Assembly (NCBI GenBank): GCA_945948915.1
Contig: CAMFCQ010000008.1
Location: 1 to 58,282, forward strand
Direction of reading: 5' to 3'
Length of the DNA stretch: 58,282 nucleotides
From: an uncultured Clostridia bacterium
GTDB taxonomy: Bacteria > Bacillota > Clostridia > Christensenellales > Aristaeellaceae
Every line of letters starts with the position of its first letter. The first letter of the stretch is position 1. Both the position numbers and the translations under genes were made by a program. Positions 21,832-29,637 of the stretch are shown here, piece after piece. The notes under the pieces were generated by a model, which saw only the letters and a program-made list of their open reading frames with translations, had not been told where the DNA came from and searched no databases.

Positions 21832-21860
21832 ATTATATACCCTATGGGGGTATAATGCAA
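21832..21860 (-). promoter_or_regulatory. csoR-copA promoter with CsoR operator in the spacer
   Basis: Read on the minus strand: TTGCAT (21860-21855), 17-base spacer, TATAAT (21837-21832). The spacer holds ATACCCCCATAGGGTAT (21853-21837), which closely matches the GC-flanked CsoR operator known from other Gram-positive bacteria. Repressor bound here would block RNA polymerase directly; Cu(I) binding would release it. Confidence 0.9.
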
Positions 21861-21872
21861 GGGGTGAAAACG

Positions 21873-21900
21873 AAAAAACCTGACGGAAAATCCCGTCAGG
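21873..21900 (-). terminator. Terminator of mnmG
   Basis: On the minus strand CCTGACGG (21900-21893) pairs with CCGTCAGG (21886-21879), followed by TTTTTT. It separates mnmG from the copper promoter. Confidence 0.88.
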
Positions 21901-21909
21901 GGAAATGAT

Positions 21910-23784
21910 TCAGTTGACGTGATGCTCCCTGCTGCGCTTTTCCAGCCAGACCATCAGCACGGTGATGTCGCCCGGCGACACGCCGGAAATACGGCTGGCC
22001 TCGCCGAGGGAGCGCGGCTGCTGCGCGGTCAGCTTCTGGCGAGCCTCGATGCGCAGGGTATCGAGCGTCATGTAGTCAAAGCCCTGCGGCAGCAGCGTGT
22101 CCTCGCTTCTGCGGAAGGCTTCGACCTGTCTGCGCTCCTTTTCAAGATATCCCTCGTAGCGCAGGAAGATATCCACCTGCTGCAGAACCTCGCGGGGCAG
22201 GGGCGTCCATGCGGGATCGATCATCTCAAGGTCGGCATAGCCAATGCCCGGGCGGCGGATGAGATCCGCAGCGCAGACGCTGCCGGCGGCCTCACCCTGA
22301 CCGTGGAGCGCCATGAAGCGGTCGAGCGCATCGCTTTTGGCAATCCAGGTCTTCTTGAGCCGGGCAATGGCTTCCAGCGTCTGTGTGCGCTTGCGCTGCA
22401 TGCGTGCAAGCCGTTCGTCGCTGGCCAGGCCCACGCTGTGGCCGATTTCCGTCAGCCGCAGATCGGCGTTGTCCTGGCGCAGCAGCAGGCGGTATTCGCA
22501 GCGGCTGGTCATCATGCGGTAGGGCTCGTTGGTGCCCTTGGTCGTCAGATCGTCCACCAGTACGCCGATGTAGCCCTGATCCCGTCCGAGGATGACGCTC
22601 TCCCTGCCCTGCACGAAGCGCGCGGCATTGATGCCCGCGAGGATGCCCTGTGCGCCGGCCTCCTCGTAGCCGCTGGTGCCGTTGATCTGCCCGGCAAAGT
22701 ACAAGCCGTTCAGCGCGCGCAGCGACAGGTCCGCGCGCAGCTGCAGGGGATCGATGCACTCATATTCGATCGCGTAGGCCAGGCGCAGCACGCGCGCATG
22801 GCGCAGGCCGGGGATGGTATGCAGCATGGCGATCTGCACGTCCTCCGGCAGCGAGGTGGACAGGCCCTGCACATACCACTCGTTGGTGTGCAGGGCCTCC
22901 GGCTCGAGGAACAGCTGGTGGCGCTCCTTGTCGGCAAAGCGCATGATCTTGTCCTCGATGGAGGGGCAGTAGCGCGCGCCGGTGCCCTTGATCGTGCCTT
23001 GGTACATGGGCGCGCGGTGGATGTTCTCGCGGATGATGCGGTGCGTCTCCTCGTTGGTGTAGGTCAGGTAGCACTGCGCGCGGTTTTTTAGCGTGCCGTC
23101 GGTCATGAAGGAGAACGGGGTGATGGTTTCGTCGCCGGGCTGCGGCTCCATCTCGTCAAAGTCGATGGAGCGCTCCTCGATGCGCGGGGGCGTGCCGGTC
23201 TTGAAGCGGCGAAGGGCAATGCCCAATCTGCGCAGCGCGCCCGCCAGATGGGCGGAGGCGAGCAGCCCCTGCGGGCCGCCCTGCCAGCTGGCCTCGCCGA
23301 TGATGATGCGGCTGTCCAGATACACGCCGGAGCAGACGACGACGGCCCTGCAGGCGATCTGCGCGCCGGTGGTCGTGCGCACGCCGGTGACCGCGCTGCC
23401 TTCCGTAAGGATCTCGCCGCACTCGCCCTGGCGCACCTCGAGGTTCGGCTCGGCAAAGAGTGCCCGCTTCATCCGCTCCTGATAGGCGCGCTTGTCCGCC
23501 TGCGCGCGCAGGGAATGGACAGCCGGGCCCTTGCCTGTATTGAGCATGCGGGACTGGATGAACGTGTCGTCAATCGCGCGGCCCATTTCGCCGCCCAGCG
23601 CGTCGATTTCGCGCACGAGGTGGCCCTTGCCGGTGCCGCCGATGGCGGGGTTGCAGGGCATGAGTGCGATGGCGTCCAGGTTGAGTGTGAGCAGCAGCGT
23701 ATGCAGGCCCATCCGCGCGCCCGCCAGCGCGGCTTCGCAGCCCGCGTGACCGGCGCCGATGACGACGATATCAAAACGATCCAT
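21910..23784 (-). CDS. mnmG: tRNA uridine-5-carboxymethylaminomethyl modification enzyme MnmG (GidA)
   Basis: 624 residues, the usual size. With MnmE it makes the cmnm5 modification of wobble uridine 34 using FAD and methylene-tetrahydrofolate. The N-terminal FAD motif is VVIGAGHAGCEAALAGARMG, PCNPAIGGTGKGHLVREIDALGG is the family hallmark, and the C-terminal helical domain (RIEARQKLTAQQPRSLGEASRISGVSPGDI) binds MnmE and tRNA. ATG 23784 has GGAGG upstream. mnmE is not next to it here. A TATAAT-type -10 lies at 23823-23818. Confidence 0.97.
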   Translation of the reverse strand: MDRFDIVVIGAGHAGCEAALAGARMGLHTLLLTLNLDAIALMPCNPAIGGTGKGHLVREIDALGGEMGRAIDDTFIQSRMLNTGKGPAVHSLRAQADKRAYQERMKRALFAEPNLEVRQGECGEILTEGSAVTGVRTTTGAQIACRAVVVCSGVYLDSRIIIGEASWQGGPQGLLASAHLAGALRRLGIALRRFKTGTPPRIEERSIDFDEMEPQPGDETITPFSFMTDGTLKNRAQCYLTYTNEETHRIIRENIHRAPMYQGTIKGTGARYCPSIEDKIMRFADKERHQLFLEPEALHTNEWYVQGLSTSLPEDVQIAMLHTIPGLRHARVLRLAYAIEYECIDPLQLRADLSLRALNGLYFAGQINGTSGYEEAGAQGILAGINAARFVQGRESVILGRDQGYIGVLVDDLTTKGTNEPYRMMTSRCEYRLLLRQDNADLRLTEIGHSVGLASDERLARMQRKRTQTLEAIARLKKTWIAKSDALDRFMALHGQGEAAGSVCAADLIRRPGIGYADLEMIDPAWTPLPREVLQQVDIFLRYEGYLEKERRQVEAFRRSEDTLLPQGFDYMTLDTLRIEARQKLTAQQPRSLGEASRISGVSPGDITVLMVWLEKRSREHHVN

Positions 23785-23853
23785 AAAGCCTCCGTAAATC
23801 CAAGATCAACAAAGGCTATTATAGCACAAGACGGAAAAGCTGAATAGAAATCA

Positions 23854-23882
23854 TTGATCTTTTCAGAAAAAATGTGTACAAT
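23854..23882 (+). promoter_or_regulatory. Candidate promoter of the MerR gene
   Basis: TTGATC (23854-23859), 17-base spacer, TACAAT (23877-23882). The leader is about 90 bases and contains the palindrome at 23945-23967. Confidence 0.45.
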
Positions 23883-23944
23883 CAAATTGCAGAATTTGTA
23901 TCAAATGTGAATTTGCGGTGAGCGAACCATGCAGTTTGAATGAA

Positions 23945-23967
23945 AAATCAAAAGCGGCTTTTGATTT
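23945..23967 (+). promoter_or_regulatory. Palindrome in the merR leader, probable MerR operator
   Basis: Perfect 10-bp arms AAATCAAAAG (23945-23954) and CTTTTGATTT (23958-23967) around CGG, directly before the ribosome binding site AGGAGGG. Thirteen bases of it, TCAAAAGCGGCTT, recur in the promoter spacer of the reductase gene at 24841-24853. Position suggests autoregulation. Confidence 0.6.
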
Positions 23968-23981
23968 AGGAGGGATTTCTC

Positions 23982-24779
23982 TTGCGCTATTCGATCGGAG
24001 ATGTTTCCCGTGTGCTGGGCATGACGACCAGCGCGCTGCATTTTTACGAGAAAGAGGGCATCATCGACACGCCCAAGGTGGAGTCCGGCTGGCGCTATTA
24101 CCAGGAGGCGGACATCTGCCGGCTCATCAGCGCGAAGAAATACAGGGCGATGGGCGTCCCTGTTCGCGATATTGCCGGGCAGTTCAGCGCGGATGGCATG
24201 ACGGGTGTGCAGGTCATCGCGCGGATGAAGGAAAAGCGGGATGACGCGGTGCGCTCCGCGCAGCAGTTTGCCGCACTGGCGCAGGACATCGAGTACCTGA
24301 TTCAGCGCAGCGAGGAGGGGATTTCGTCCGAGGGGGCAGTGGATATCCGCCGTGCGGAGGAGATGATCTGCTTCAGGAGCAGCTCCGGCAGCCGGATTCC
24401 GCTTGACAAGGGCGAGCAGGCGGTGGCCAAGCGGTGGATTGAAGCCGCGCCGGCGGTGAGCCTGTCCATCTGCCGGGAGCTTGAGGACGAGCATGCCGCG
24501 CCATCCCTGATCATCTCCGCCAAAAGAGCGGCGGACTGCGGGATCGAAGCGGACGGCTGCATCGCGCGGCATATTCCCGGCGGCATGGCGCTGCATGCGG
24601 TGGTTGCCTGCGGTGAGGAACAGTACGACGATCCGGATGTGATCTTCCGGCCCATTCTCGCCTTTGCCCGAGAACACCGGTTTGTTCAAAAGGGAACAAT
24701 GTGGGGGAGCATGCTGTTTGTGGACTGCTCGGGCGGTGCGCGGCGGCATTATTATGACACCTATATGACGTTCGCGTGA
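23982..24779 (+). CDS. MerR-family transcriptional regulator with C-terminal effector domain
   Basis: 265 residues. Winged helix-turn-helix of the MerR family at the N-terminus (YSIGDVSRVLGMTTSALHFYEKEGII, then WRYYQEADI), a dimerisation coiled coil around residues 75-110, and a C-terminal domain of about 150 residues resembling the GyrI-like ligand-binding domains of drug-responsive MerR proteins. It starts at TTG 23982, seven bases after AGGAGGG. The ligand is unknown. It lies 143 bases upstream of, and in line with, the secreted flavin reductase, whose promoter has the 19-base spacer typical of MerR targets and shares the operator core; it is therefore the likely regulator of that gene. 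Confidence 0.9.
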   Translation: MRYSIGDVSRVLGMTTSALHFYEKEGIIDTPKVESGWRYYQEADICRLISAKKYRAMGVPVRDIAGQFSADGMTGVQVIARMKEKRDDAVRSAQQFAALAQDIEYLIQRSEEGISSEGAVDIRRAEEMICFRSSSGSRIPLDKGEQAVAKRWIEAAPAVSLSICRELEDEHAAPSLIISAKRAADCGIEADGCIARHIPGGMALHAVVACGEEQYDDPDVIFRPILAFAREHRFVQKGTMWGSMLFVDCSGGARRHYYDTYMTFA

Positions 24780-24835
24780 TGCAGAAAACCGGAGAACAAG
24801 GCGAAAAAATGAAGGGAAATATGCAGAAAATCGGC

Positions 24836-24866
24836 TTGCTTCAAAAGCGGCTTCCGGATGTATACT
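24836..24866 (+). promoter_or_regulatory. MerR-type promoter of the reductase gene (19-base spacer)
   Basis: TTGCTT (24836-24841) and TATACT (24861-24866) are separated by 19 bases, longer than the normal 17 and characteristic of promoters that MerR proteins activate by DNA distortion. The spacer includes the 13-base core TCAAAAGCGGCTT (24841-24853) shared with the palindrome before the merR gene; the second half of the dyad is degenerate. Confidence 0.65.
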
Positions 24867-24922
24867 GTACCCATGCGATTGATCGTTAAGTATCAATCAA
24901 AAGACAGAAGGAGGAAGAAAGC

Positions 24923-26710
24923 ATGAAGAAGATTCTTTCCGTCATCCTGGCGCTCGCGCTGGTGATGACCGCTGTCCTGGCTGTGGCTGACACCAGCTAC
25001 ACCGCCACCGGCGATTCCCAGATCGGCGGCGTGGGCGCTGTGACCGTCACCGTCACCCTGGCGGACGACGGCTCCATCAAGGCCGTGACCGTGGACGAGT
25101 GCAAGGACACCCCCGGCATCTGCGATTCTGCGGTGAACACGATCCCGGCGCAGATGGTTGAACTGAATACCATCAATGTCGATGTGGTCGCCGGCGCGAC
25201 CCTGACCTCCAACGCGATTCTGGCGACCGCCAAGGCCGCTCTGGAGAACGGCGGCGTGGATACCACCGCGCTGATGGAGAAGAAGGAAGTCGTCGTCGAG
25301 AAGGCGGCTGACGAGGAGCTGACGACCGACGTCGTCGTCATCGGCGCGGGCGGCGCGGGCCTGGCGGCTGCGATCTCTGCCCAGCAGAACGGCGCGAACG
25401 TCATCGTCGTCGAGAAGATGCCCAAGGTTGGCGGCAACACCATCCTGGCCGGCGGCGCGGTGAACGCGGTGAACGACCGCAGCGAGTTCGCCATCAAGCA
25501 GAACGACTCCGTGTTCTGGCACTACACCCAGACCCTCAAGGGCGGCGACTATCAGGGCGATCCGGAGCTGGTCATGACCCTGGTTTCCAACGCCTGGGAT
25601 GCCATCGAGTGGACCAAGTCCCTTGGCATGGAATGGGGCGGCGAGGACAAGGTCTTCACCGTTTCCGGCGGTCTGTGGCCGCGCGCCTGGAAGCCGGTTA
25701 TGGTGGCTGGCACGGGCTTCTTTGACACCTACACCAAGTACATCAATGCGAATCCGGACACCATGAGCCTGATGCTCAACACCAAGGCTGAGCAGATCCT
25801 GGTGGATGACAACGGCGCCGCCTGCGGCATCGTCTGCACCGGCGAGACCGGCAACACCATCACCATCAAGGCCAAGAGCGTGGTCGTGGCGACCGGCGGC
25901 TTCTCCAAGAACGTCGAGCTGCGCATGGCGTACGACGCGATCTGGGGCGTCCTGGATGCGTCTGTCAAGTCCACCAACCATGAAGGCGCGACCGGCGACG
26001 GCGTGAAGATGCTCCAGGCCCTGCAGGCGGACTTCATCCAGATGGGCAACATCCAGCTCCTGCCGCTGGGCGATCCGGTGACCGGCTCCCTGTCCGGCAA
26101 CATCGAGCACGGCGTTGACTCCCGTATCTTCGTCAACAAGTCCGGCCTCCGCTACGGCGATGAGGGCGGACGCCGCGACGACATGACTCGCGACCTGTTC
26201 GCTCAGGAAGACGCGACCATGTGGATCGTCATGGACTCTGACACCTATCCGACCGGCGACGAGCTCAACAACTTCGGCGAGACCGCGAACCAGCTGGTTG
26301 AGGCTGGCCGCGCGGTGAAGGCGGACACCCTGGATGAGCTCGCTGCGCTCATGGGCGTTGACGCGGAGAACCTGAAGGCGACCATCGCCGAGTACAACCG
26401 TCACTGCACCGGCGGCGACCTCGAGGGCCAGGCGGACGAGTTCGGCCGCACCCTGTTTGGCGCGCCGATCGACAACGGCCCGTTCTACGCCGGCGCCCGC
26501 GTGCCGACCGTGCACCACACCATGGGCGGCGTGCGCATCGACACCAAGTGCCGCGTGTACAACGAGAATGGCGAGATCATCGAGAACCTGTATGCGGCCG
26601 GTGAGGTGACCGGCGGCATCCACGGCACCAACCGTCTGGGCGGCAACGCGCTGACCGATACCGTCGTGTTCGGCCGCATCGCCGGCGAGTCTGCTGCGCT
26701 CAGCAAGTAA
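24923..26710 (+). CDS. Secreted FMN/FAD reductase (fumarate/urocanate-reductase-like flavoprotein)
   Basis: 595 residues. Signal peptide (residues 1-22, cleavage near AVA-DT), so it acts outside the membrane. An FMN-binding domain (about 24-110) ends in DVVAGATLTS, where Thr93 is the expected covalent FMN site placed by an ApbE transferase; no apbE is in the window. The FAD domain starts at VVVIGAGGAGLAAA (about 137) and ends with HGTNRLGGNALTDTVVFGRIAGESAA. Catalytic-region signs are DEGGRRDDMTRD and VHHTMGG. Where fumarate reductases have a HPT motif this protein has IQLLPLGDP, so the electron acceptor is probably not fumarate. Start ATG 24923 after AGGAGGAAG. Likely controlled by the upstream MerR gene. 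Confidence 0.88.
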   Translation: MKKILSVILALALVMTAVLAVADTSYTATGDSQIGGVGAVTVTVTLADDGSIKAVTVDECKDTPGICDSAVNTIPAQMVELNTINVDVVAGATLTSNAILATAKAALENGGVDTTALMEKKEVVVEKAADEELTTDVVVIGAGGAGLAAAISAQQNGANVIVVEKMPKVGGNTILAGGAVNAVNDRSEFAIKQNDSVFWHYTQTLKGGDYQGDPELVMTLVSNAWDAIEWTKSLGMEWGGEDKVFTVSGGLWPRAWKPVMVAGTGFFDTYTKYINANPDTMSLMLNTKAEQILVDDNGAACGIVCTGETGNTITIKAKSVVVATGGFSKNVELRMAYDAIWGVLDASVKSTNHEGATGDGVKMLQALQADFIQMGNIQLLPLGDPVTGSLSGNIEHGVDSRIFVNKSGLRYGDEGGRRDDMTRDLFAQEDATMWIVMDSDTYPTGDELNNFGETANQLVEAGRAVKADTLDELAALMGVDAENLKATIAEYNRHCTGGDLEGQADEFGRTLFGAPIDNGPFYAGARVPTVHHTMGGVRIDTKCRVYNENGEIIENLYAAGEVTGGIHGTNRLGGNALTDTVVFGRIAGESAALSK

Positions 26711-26732
26711 TGCCTGAAAGCGCCGCATACGG

Positions 26733-26761
26733 TTGCACAATTCAGAAACATTCGCTATAAT
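26733..26761 (+). promoter_or_regulatory. Promoter of the acyltransferase gene
   Basis: TTGCAC (26733-26738), 17-base spacer, TATAAT (26756-26761). It begins just 23 bases after the stop of the reductase gene. Confidence 0.8.
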
Positions 26762-26762
26762 G

Positions 26763-26792
26763 AGGCTGCGCAGTCTTCGTGCTGCGCAGCCT
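26763..26792 (+). promoter_or_regulatory. GC-rich hairpin at the start of the acyltransferase transcript
   Basis: Perfect 11-bp stem AGGCTGCGCAG (26763-26773) with CTGCGCAGCCT (26782-26792). It starts directly after the -10 and so forms the 5' end of the acyltransferase mRNA, and it also follows the reductase gene and could end that transcript, although the T-run is poor (TTACTG). Confidence 0.6.
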
Positions 26793-26815
26793 TACTGTAT
26801 ACAGGAGGAAATCAG

Positions 26816-27895
26816 ATGGAAAGCAAAATGAGCGCGCAGCAGATGCCCAGATACTGGCATCTGGATCTTCTGCGCATCCTGGCCATTCTGATGGTGGTGC
26901 TGCACCATGCCATACCGACGAACGCAGAGCTTGACATCGCTGTGCAGAGCGCGACGTGGCGGGTGATGAACGCGCTGTACGGGCTATGCGTCTGGGATGT
27001 GCCGGTGATGTTCATGATCAGCGGTGCGCTGATGCTTTCTGAAAACAGACGGCTGGACACACGGCGGCTGTACCGAAAGAACATTGCGCGGCTGGCGGTG
27101 AGCTTCTGCTTCTGGTCGGCGGTCTATGCGCTGGTCTTCTGTATGGTTCGCGGTAAGGGAAAGTGGACGTTTCTCAACCAGTTCCTGCGCGGTCACTACC
27201 ACATGTGGTTCATTTTGAGCATCATTCCGCTGTATGTCCTGACGCCGCTGCTGCGCAGAATCACCGCTTCCCGAAGGGCAACGGAGTATCTGCTGCTGAT
27301 CGGCCTGTTGTTTTCATTCGTTCCCAATCGTCTTCTGGCCTTCATGTCCCTGTTTGAGTTGCCGCATGCCGACGTATTCCAGTCTGCGCAGGCGTCTTTT
27401 GTATCGCTGACGCCTTACCGCAGTCTGTACTGCGCGTACTATTATGTGCTTGGACATTATCTTCAGGAGACGGCATGGGAGAAGCGCAGGAAATGGCTGC
27501 CGGCTGCGGCGGGCGCAGCGGCGCTTGCCGCGATGATCTGGCTGTCGGATTGGCAGTCGGGGTGCATCGGGGAGACCAGCCCGCATTTCTACGCTGTCGA
27601 TTCGCTGGGCGTGCTCGTGTTGTCCTGCGCCATATTTCTGCTCTTCAAGCGGGCGTTTGGTCAGGCTGAGCCGGGCAGACAGGCGCGCACATGGATTCTT
27701 CGCTTGTCGTCATGCTCCTTTGGCATCTATCTGATTCATCCGTTTTTAATAGAGCGGATGAGCGTGGACTATCCCCTTACGGCGCCGGCCATGGCGGCAT
27801 GCATCCTTGGCCTGACCGTTGTTGTCTATGTGCTTTCCTGCCTGATCACTGCGGGAATCCGCAGGATTCCCATTCTGAAAAAGATGATTGTATAA
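26816..27895 (+). CDS. Membrane acyltransferase (acyltransferase-3 family)
   Basis: 359 residues with about ten membrane helices. Family signs are HLDLLRILAILMVVLHH near the N-terminus with the conserved histidine, and VPVMFMISGALML, as in OafA/WecH-type O-acyltransferases that decorate surface polysaccharides or other extracellular molecules. ATG 26816 follows AGGAGG. No polysaccharide cluster is adjacent, so the acceptor is unknown. Confidence 0.88.
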   Translation: MESKMSAQQMPRYWHLDLLRILAILMVVLHHAIPTNAELDIAVQSATWRVMNALYGLCVWDVPVMFMISGALMLSENRRLDTRRLYRKNIARLAVSFCFWSAVYALVFCMVRGKGKWTFLNQFLRGHYHMWFILSIIPLYVLTPLLRRITASRRATEYLLLIGLLFSFVPNRLLAFMSLFELPHADVFQSAQASFVSLTPYRSLYCAYYYVLGHYLQETAWEKRRKWLPAAAGAAALAAMIWLSDWQSGCIGETSPHFYAVDSLGVLVLSCAIFLLFKRAFGQAEPGRQARTWILRLSSCSFGIYLIHPFLIERMSVDYPLTAPAMAACILGLTVVVYVLSCLITAGIRRIPILKKMIV

Positions 27896-27907
27896 TTGTA
27901 TCATAGA

Positions 27908-27949
27908 ATCAAGGCGCGGCTTCCGAGCAACACGGAGCCGCGCCTTGAT
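27908..27949. terminator. Long hairpin between convergent genes
   Basis: ATCAAGGCGCGGCT-T-CCG pairs with CGG-A-GCCGCGCCTTGAT (27908-27949). No T-run on the plus side, so it may act as a factor-dependent or processing signal. The rest of the gap to 28025 shows nothing further. Confidence 0.55.
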
Positions 27950-28025
27950 GGTGATGCAGTTTTCGCAGCGCGCGGGGCTTGAGGAGCGCTTGAGGGGGAT
28001 ACCGGTTTGTTCCTAGACCTGACTG

Positions 28026-29624
28026 TCAGTTGCCAAAGCTCTCCACGCCGCGCAGCAGCTCCAGCTCGCGGATGTCGCGCGCATCGGTAAAGGCGGAGCG
28101 GGAAAGAAGCGCGCCGGTGCGCCAGTACAGGCAGAGGTAGGGGATATCCTGCTCGAACTGATCCTGAATCAGGCTCATGGCGTTCTGGTAATCGGCGGAG
28201 GTGACGCTGGAGCGAAGCTGCGTGAGCAGGCTGTTCATGTCGTCGCTGCGGTAGCGCGTGTAGTTGCAGCTGGCGGTGGAGGTCAGCGTGAAGCCCGGAT
28301 CCGGGCCGACGTCAAAGTTGAATGCGCACAGGGCGAGCGAGTAGTCGCCGCTCTTCAGCTTGGTGATGACGTCCCCGCGCGACCAGGTGGCCACATAGGC
28401 CGGGATGCCGACAGCCTTGAGCTGCTCGGCGATCTTGTTTGCCGCGTTCGTGCGGACGGTGGAGCCGGGCTCGTCGTAGACCAGGATGCGGAAGGATTCC
28501 ATGGCTTTGCCGTCCTTGTAGCGCTTGCCGTCATCCGCCATCTTCCAGCCGGCCTGATCCAGCAGCGATTCCGCCATCAGCGGATCGTATACGTCGCGGA
28601 TGGTCGATTCGTTGGAGAGCCAGGTGCCCGCCGGGACGGGCGTGTAGGCGACGGTCGCCATGCCCTGATAGACGGAGGAGATCAGCTCGCTGCGGTTGAT
28701 CGCATAGGAGATGGCGTCGCGCACCAGGTTCTTGCCGTTATCGTCGCTCTTGAGGTACTTGTACGCGCGGTTCATCAGCAGTACCTCGAGCTGGCGCGTG
28801 CGCGCGGTGAGCGAGAAGGAATTCAGCGAGCCGGAATAGCGGGAGGCGTTGATCGAGCGGGTCATCGCCACGTCCACGCTCTGCGTGTCAAACGCGTTCA
28901 GCGCGGCCTCGGAATCCTTGTAGATGCTCGCGCGGATGTTCGTCACCTGCGGTATGCGCTTCCACCAGCTCTTGTTGGCCTTCAGCCAGATGGCGCTGCC
29001 GCGCTCATAGCCGTCGTAGGCGTACGGGCCGGTGCCGGAGGGCATGGCGGAGGATACCTCGGAGGCAGGCAGAATCGGGAAGGTGAGCGCGTAGAGCGAG
29101 CCGTAGCAGGCACGGCGCAGGTTAAGCAGCAGCGTCCGGTCATCCTCGGCTTCCCAGCTCTTGATGGAGTAGAAGGTGGAATAGTACAGCCCGCGGTCCG
29201 CAGCGTCGAACTCGGAGTTGAGGTCGCTGTCAAAGCCGGTCAGCTCAAACATGTAATCAAGCGTCGCCACAACGTCGTTCGCCGTCAGAGGCTCGCCGTT
29301 GTGGAACGTGACGTCGTCGCGCAGCACCACGCGCAGGCGGCGTCCGTCGCTGATGAACTCGTAGGAGTAAGCGAGCTCCGGCTGGGGCATGTAGTTGTCG
29401 TCCATGGCGAACAGCCCCTCATACACCAGGTCGAGCACGCTGACCACGTCGCGCTGGTTGAGCTCCAGCGGGCGAAGCTCCAGATCATCGGTGGCGACGA
29501 TGGCGCATGTGAGATAGGAAGAGGCGGCGGATGCGGCAGCCGGGCAGAGCAGGAGCGCGCCAAGCAGCAGCGCCGCGAGCATGTGCCGGAAGGAAGGACG
29601 ATGGGAACGGAAAGATGTGCGCAT
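28026..29624 (-). CDS. Family 5 extracellular solute-binding protein
   Basis: 532 residues, periplasmic-binding-protein family 5 (oligopeptide/dipeptide/nickel type). The signal peptide reads RHMLAALLLGALLLCPAAASA and appears to be cut by signal peptidase I, with no clear lipobox. LRVVLRDDVTFHNGEPLTANDVV near residue 110 is the family signature. I chose ATG 29624, about eight bases after AAGGAGC; the frame is open further upstream but without a start signal. No permease or ATPase lies beside it; instead it follows the lytic transglycosylase and coaE, so it may serve a transporter encoded elsewhere or have a non-transport role. Confidence 0.85.
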   Translation of the reverse strand: MRTSFRSHRPSFRHMLAALLLGALLLCPAAASAASSYLTCAIVATDDLELRPLELNQRDVVSVLDLVYEGLFAMDDNYMPQPELAYSYEFISDGRRLRVVLRDDVTFHNGEPLTANDVVATLDYMFELTGFDSDLNSEFDAADRGLYYSTFYSIKSWEAEDDRTLLLNLRRACYGSLYALTFPILPASEVSSAMPSGTGPYAYDGYERGSAIWLKANKSWWKRIPQVTNIRASIYKDSEAALNAFDTQSVDVAMTRSINASRYSGSLNSFSLTARTRQLEVLLMNRAYKYLKSDDNGKNLVRDAISYAINRSELISSVYQGMATVAYTPVPAGTWLSNESTIRDVYDPLMAESLLDQAGWKMADDGKRYKDGKAMESFRILVYDEPGSTVRTNAANKIAEQLKAVGIPAYVATWSRGDVITKLKSGDYSLALCAFNFDVGPDPGFTLTSTASCNYTRYRSDDMNSLLTQLRSSVTSADYQNAMSLIQDQFEQDIPYLCLYWRTGALLSRSAFTDARDIRELELLRGVESFGN

Positions 29625-29637
29625 AAACGAAGCTCCT

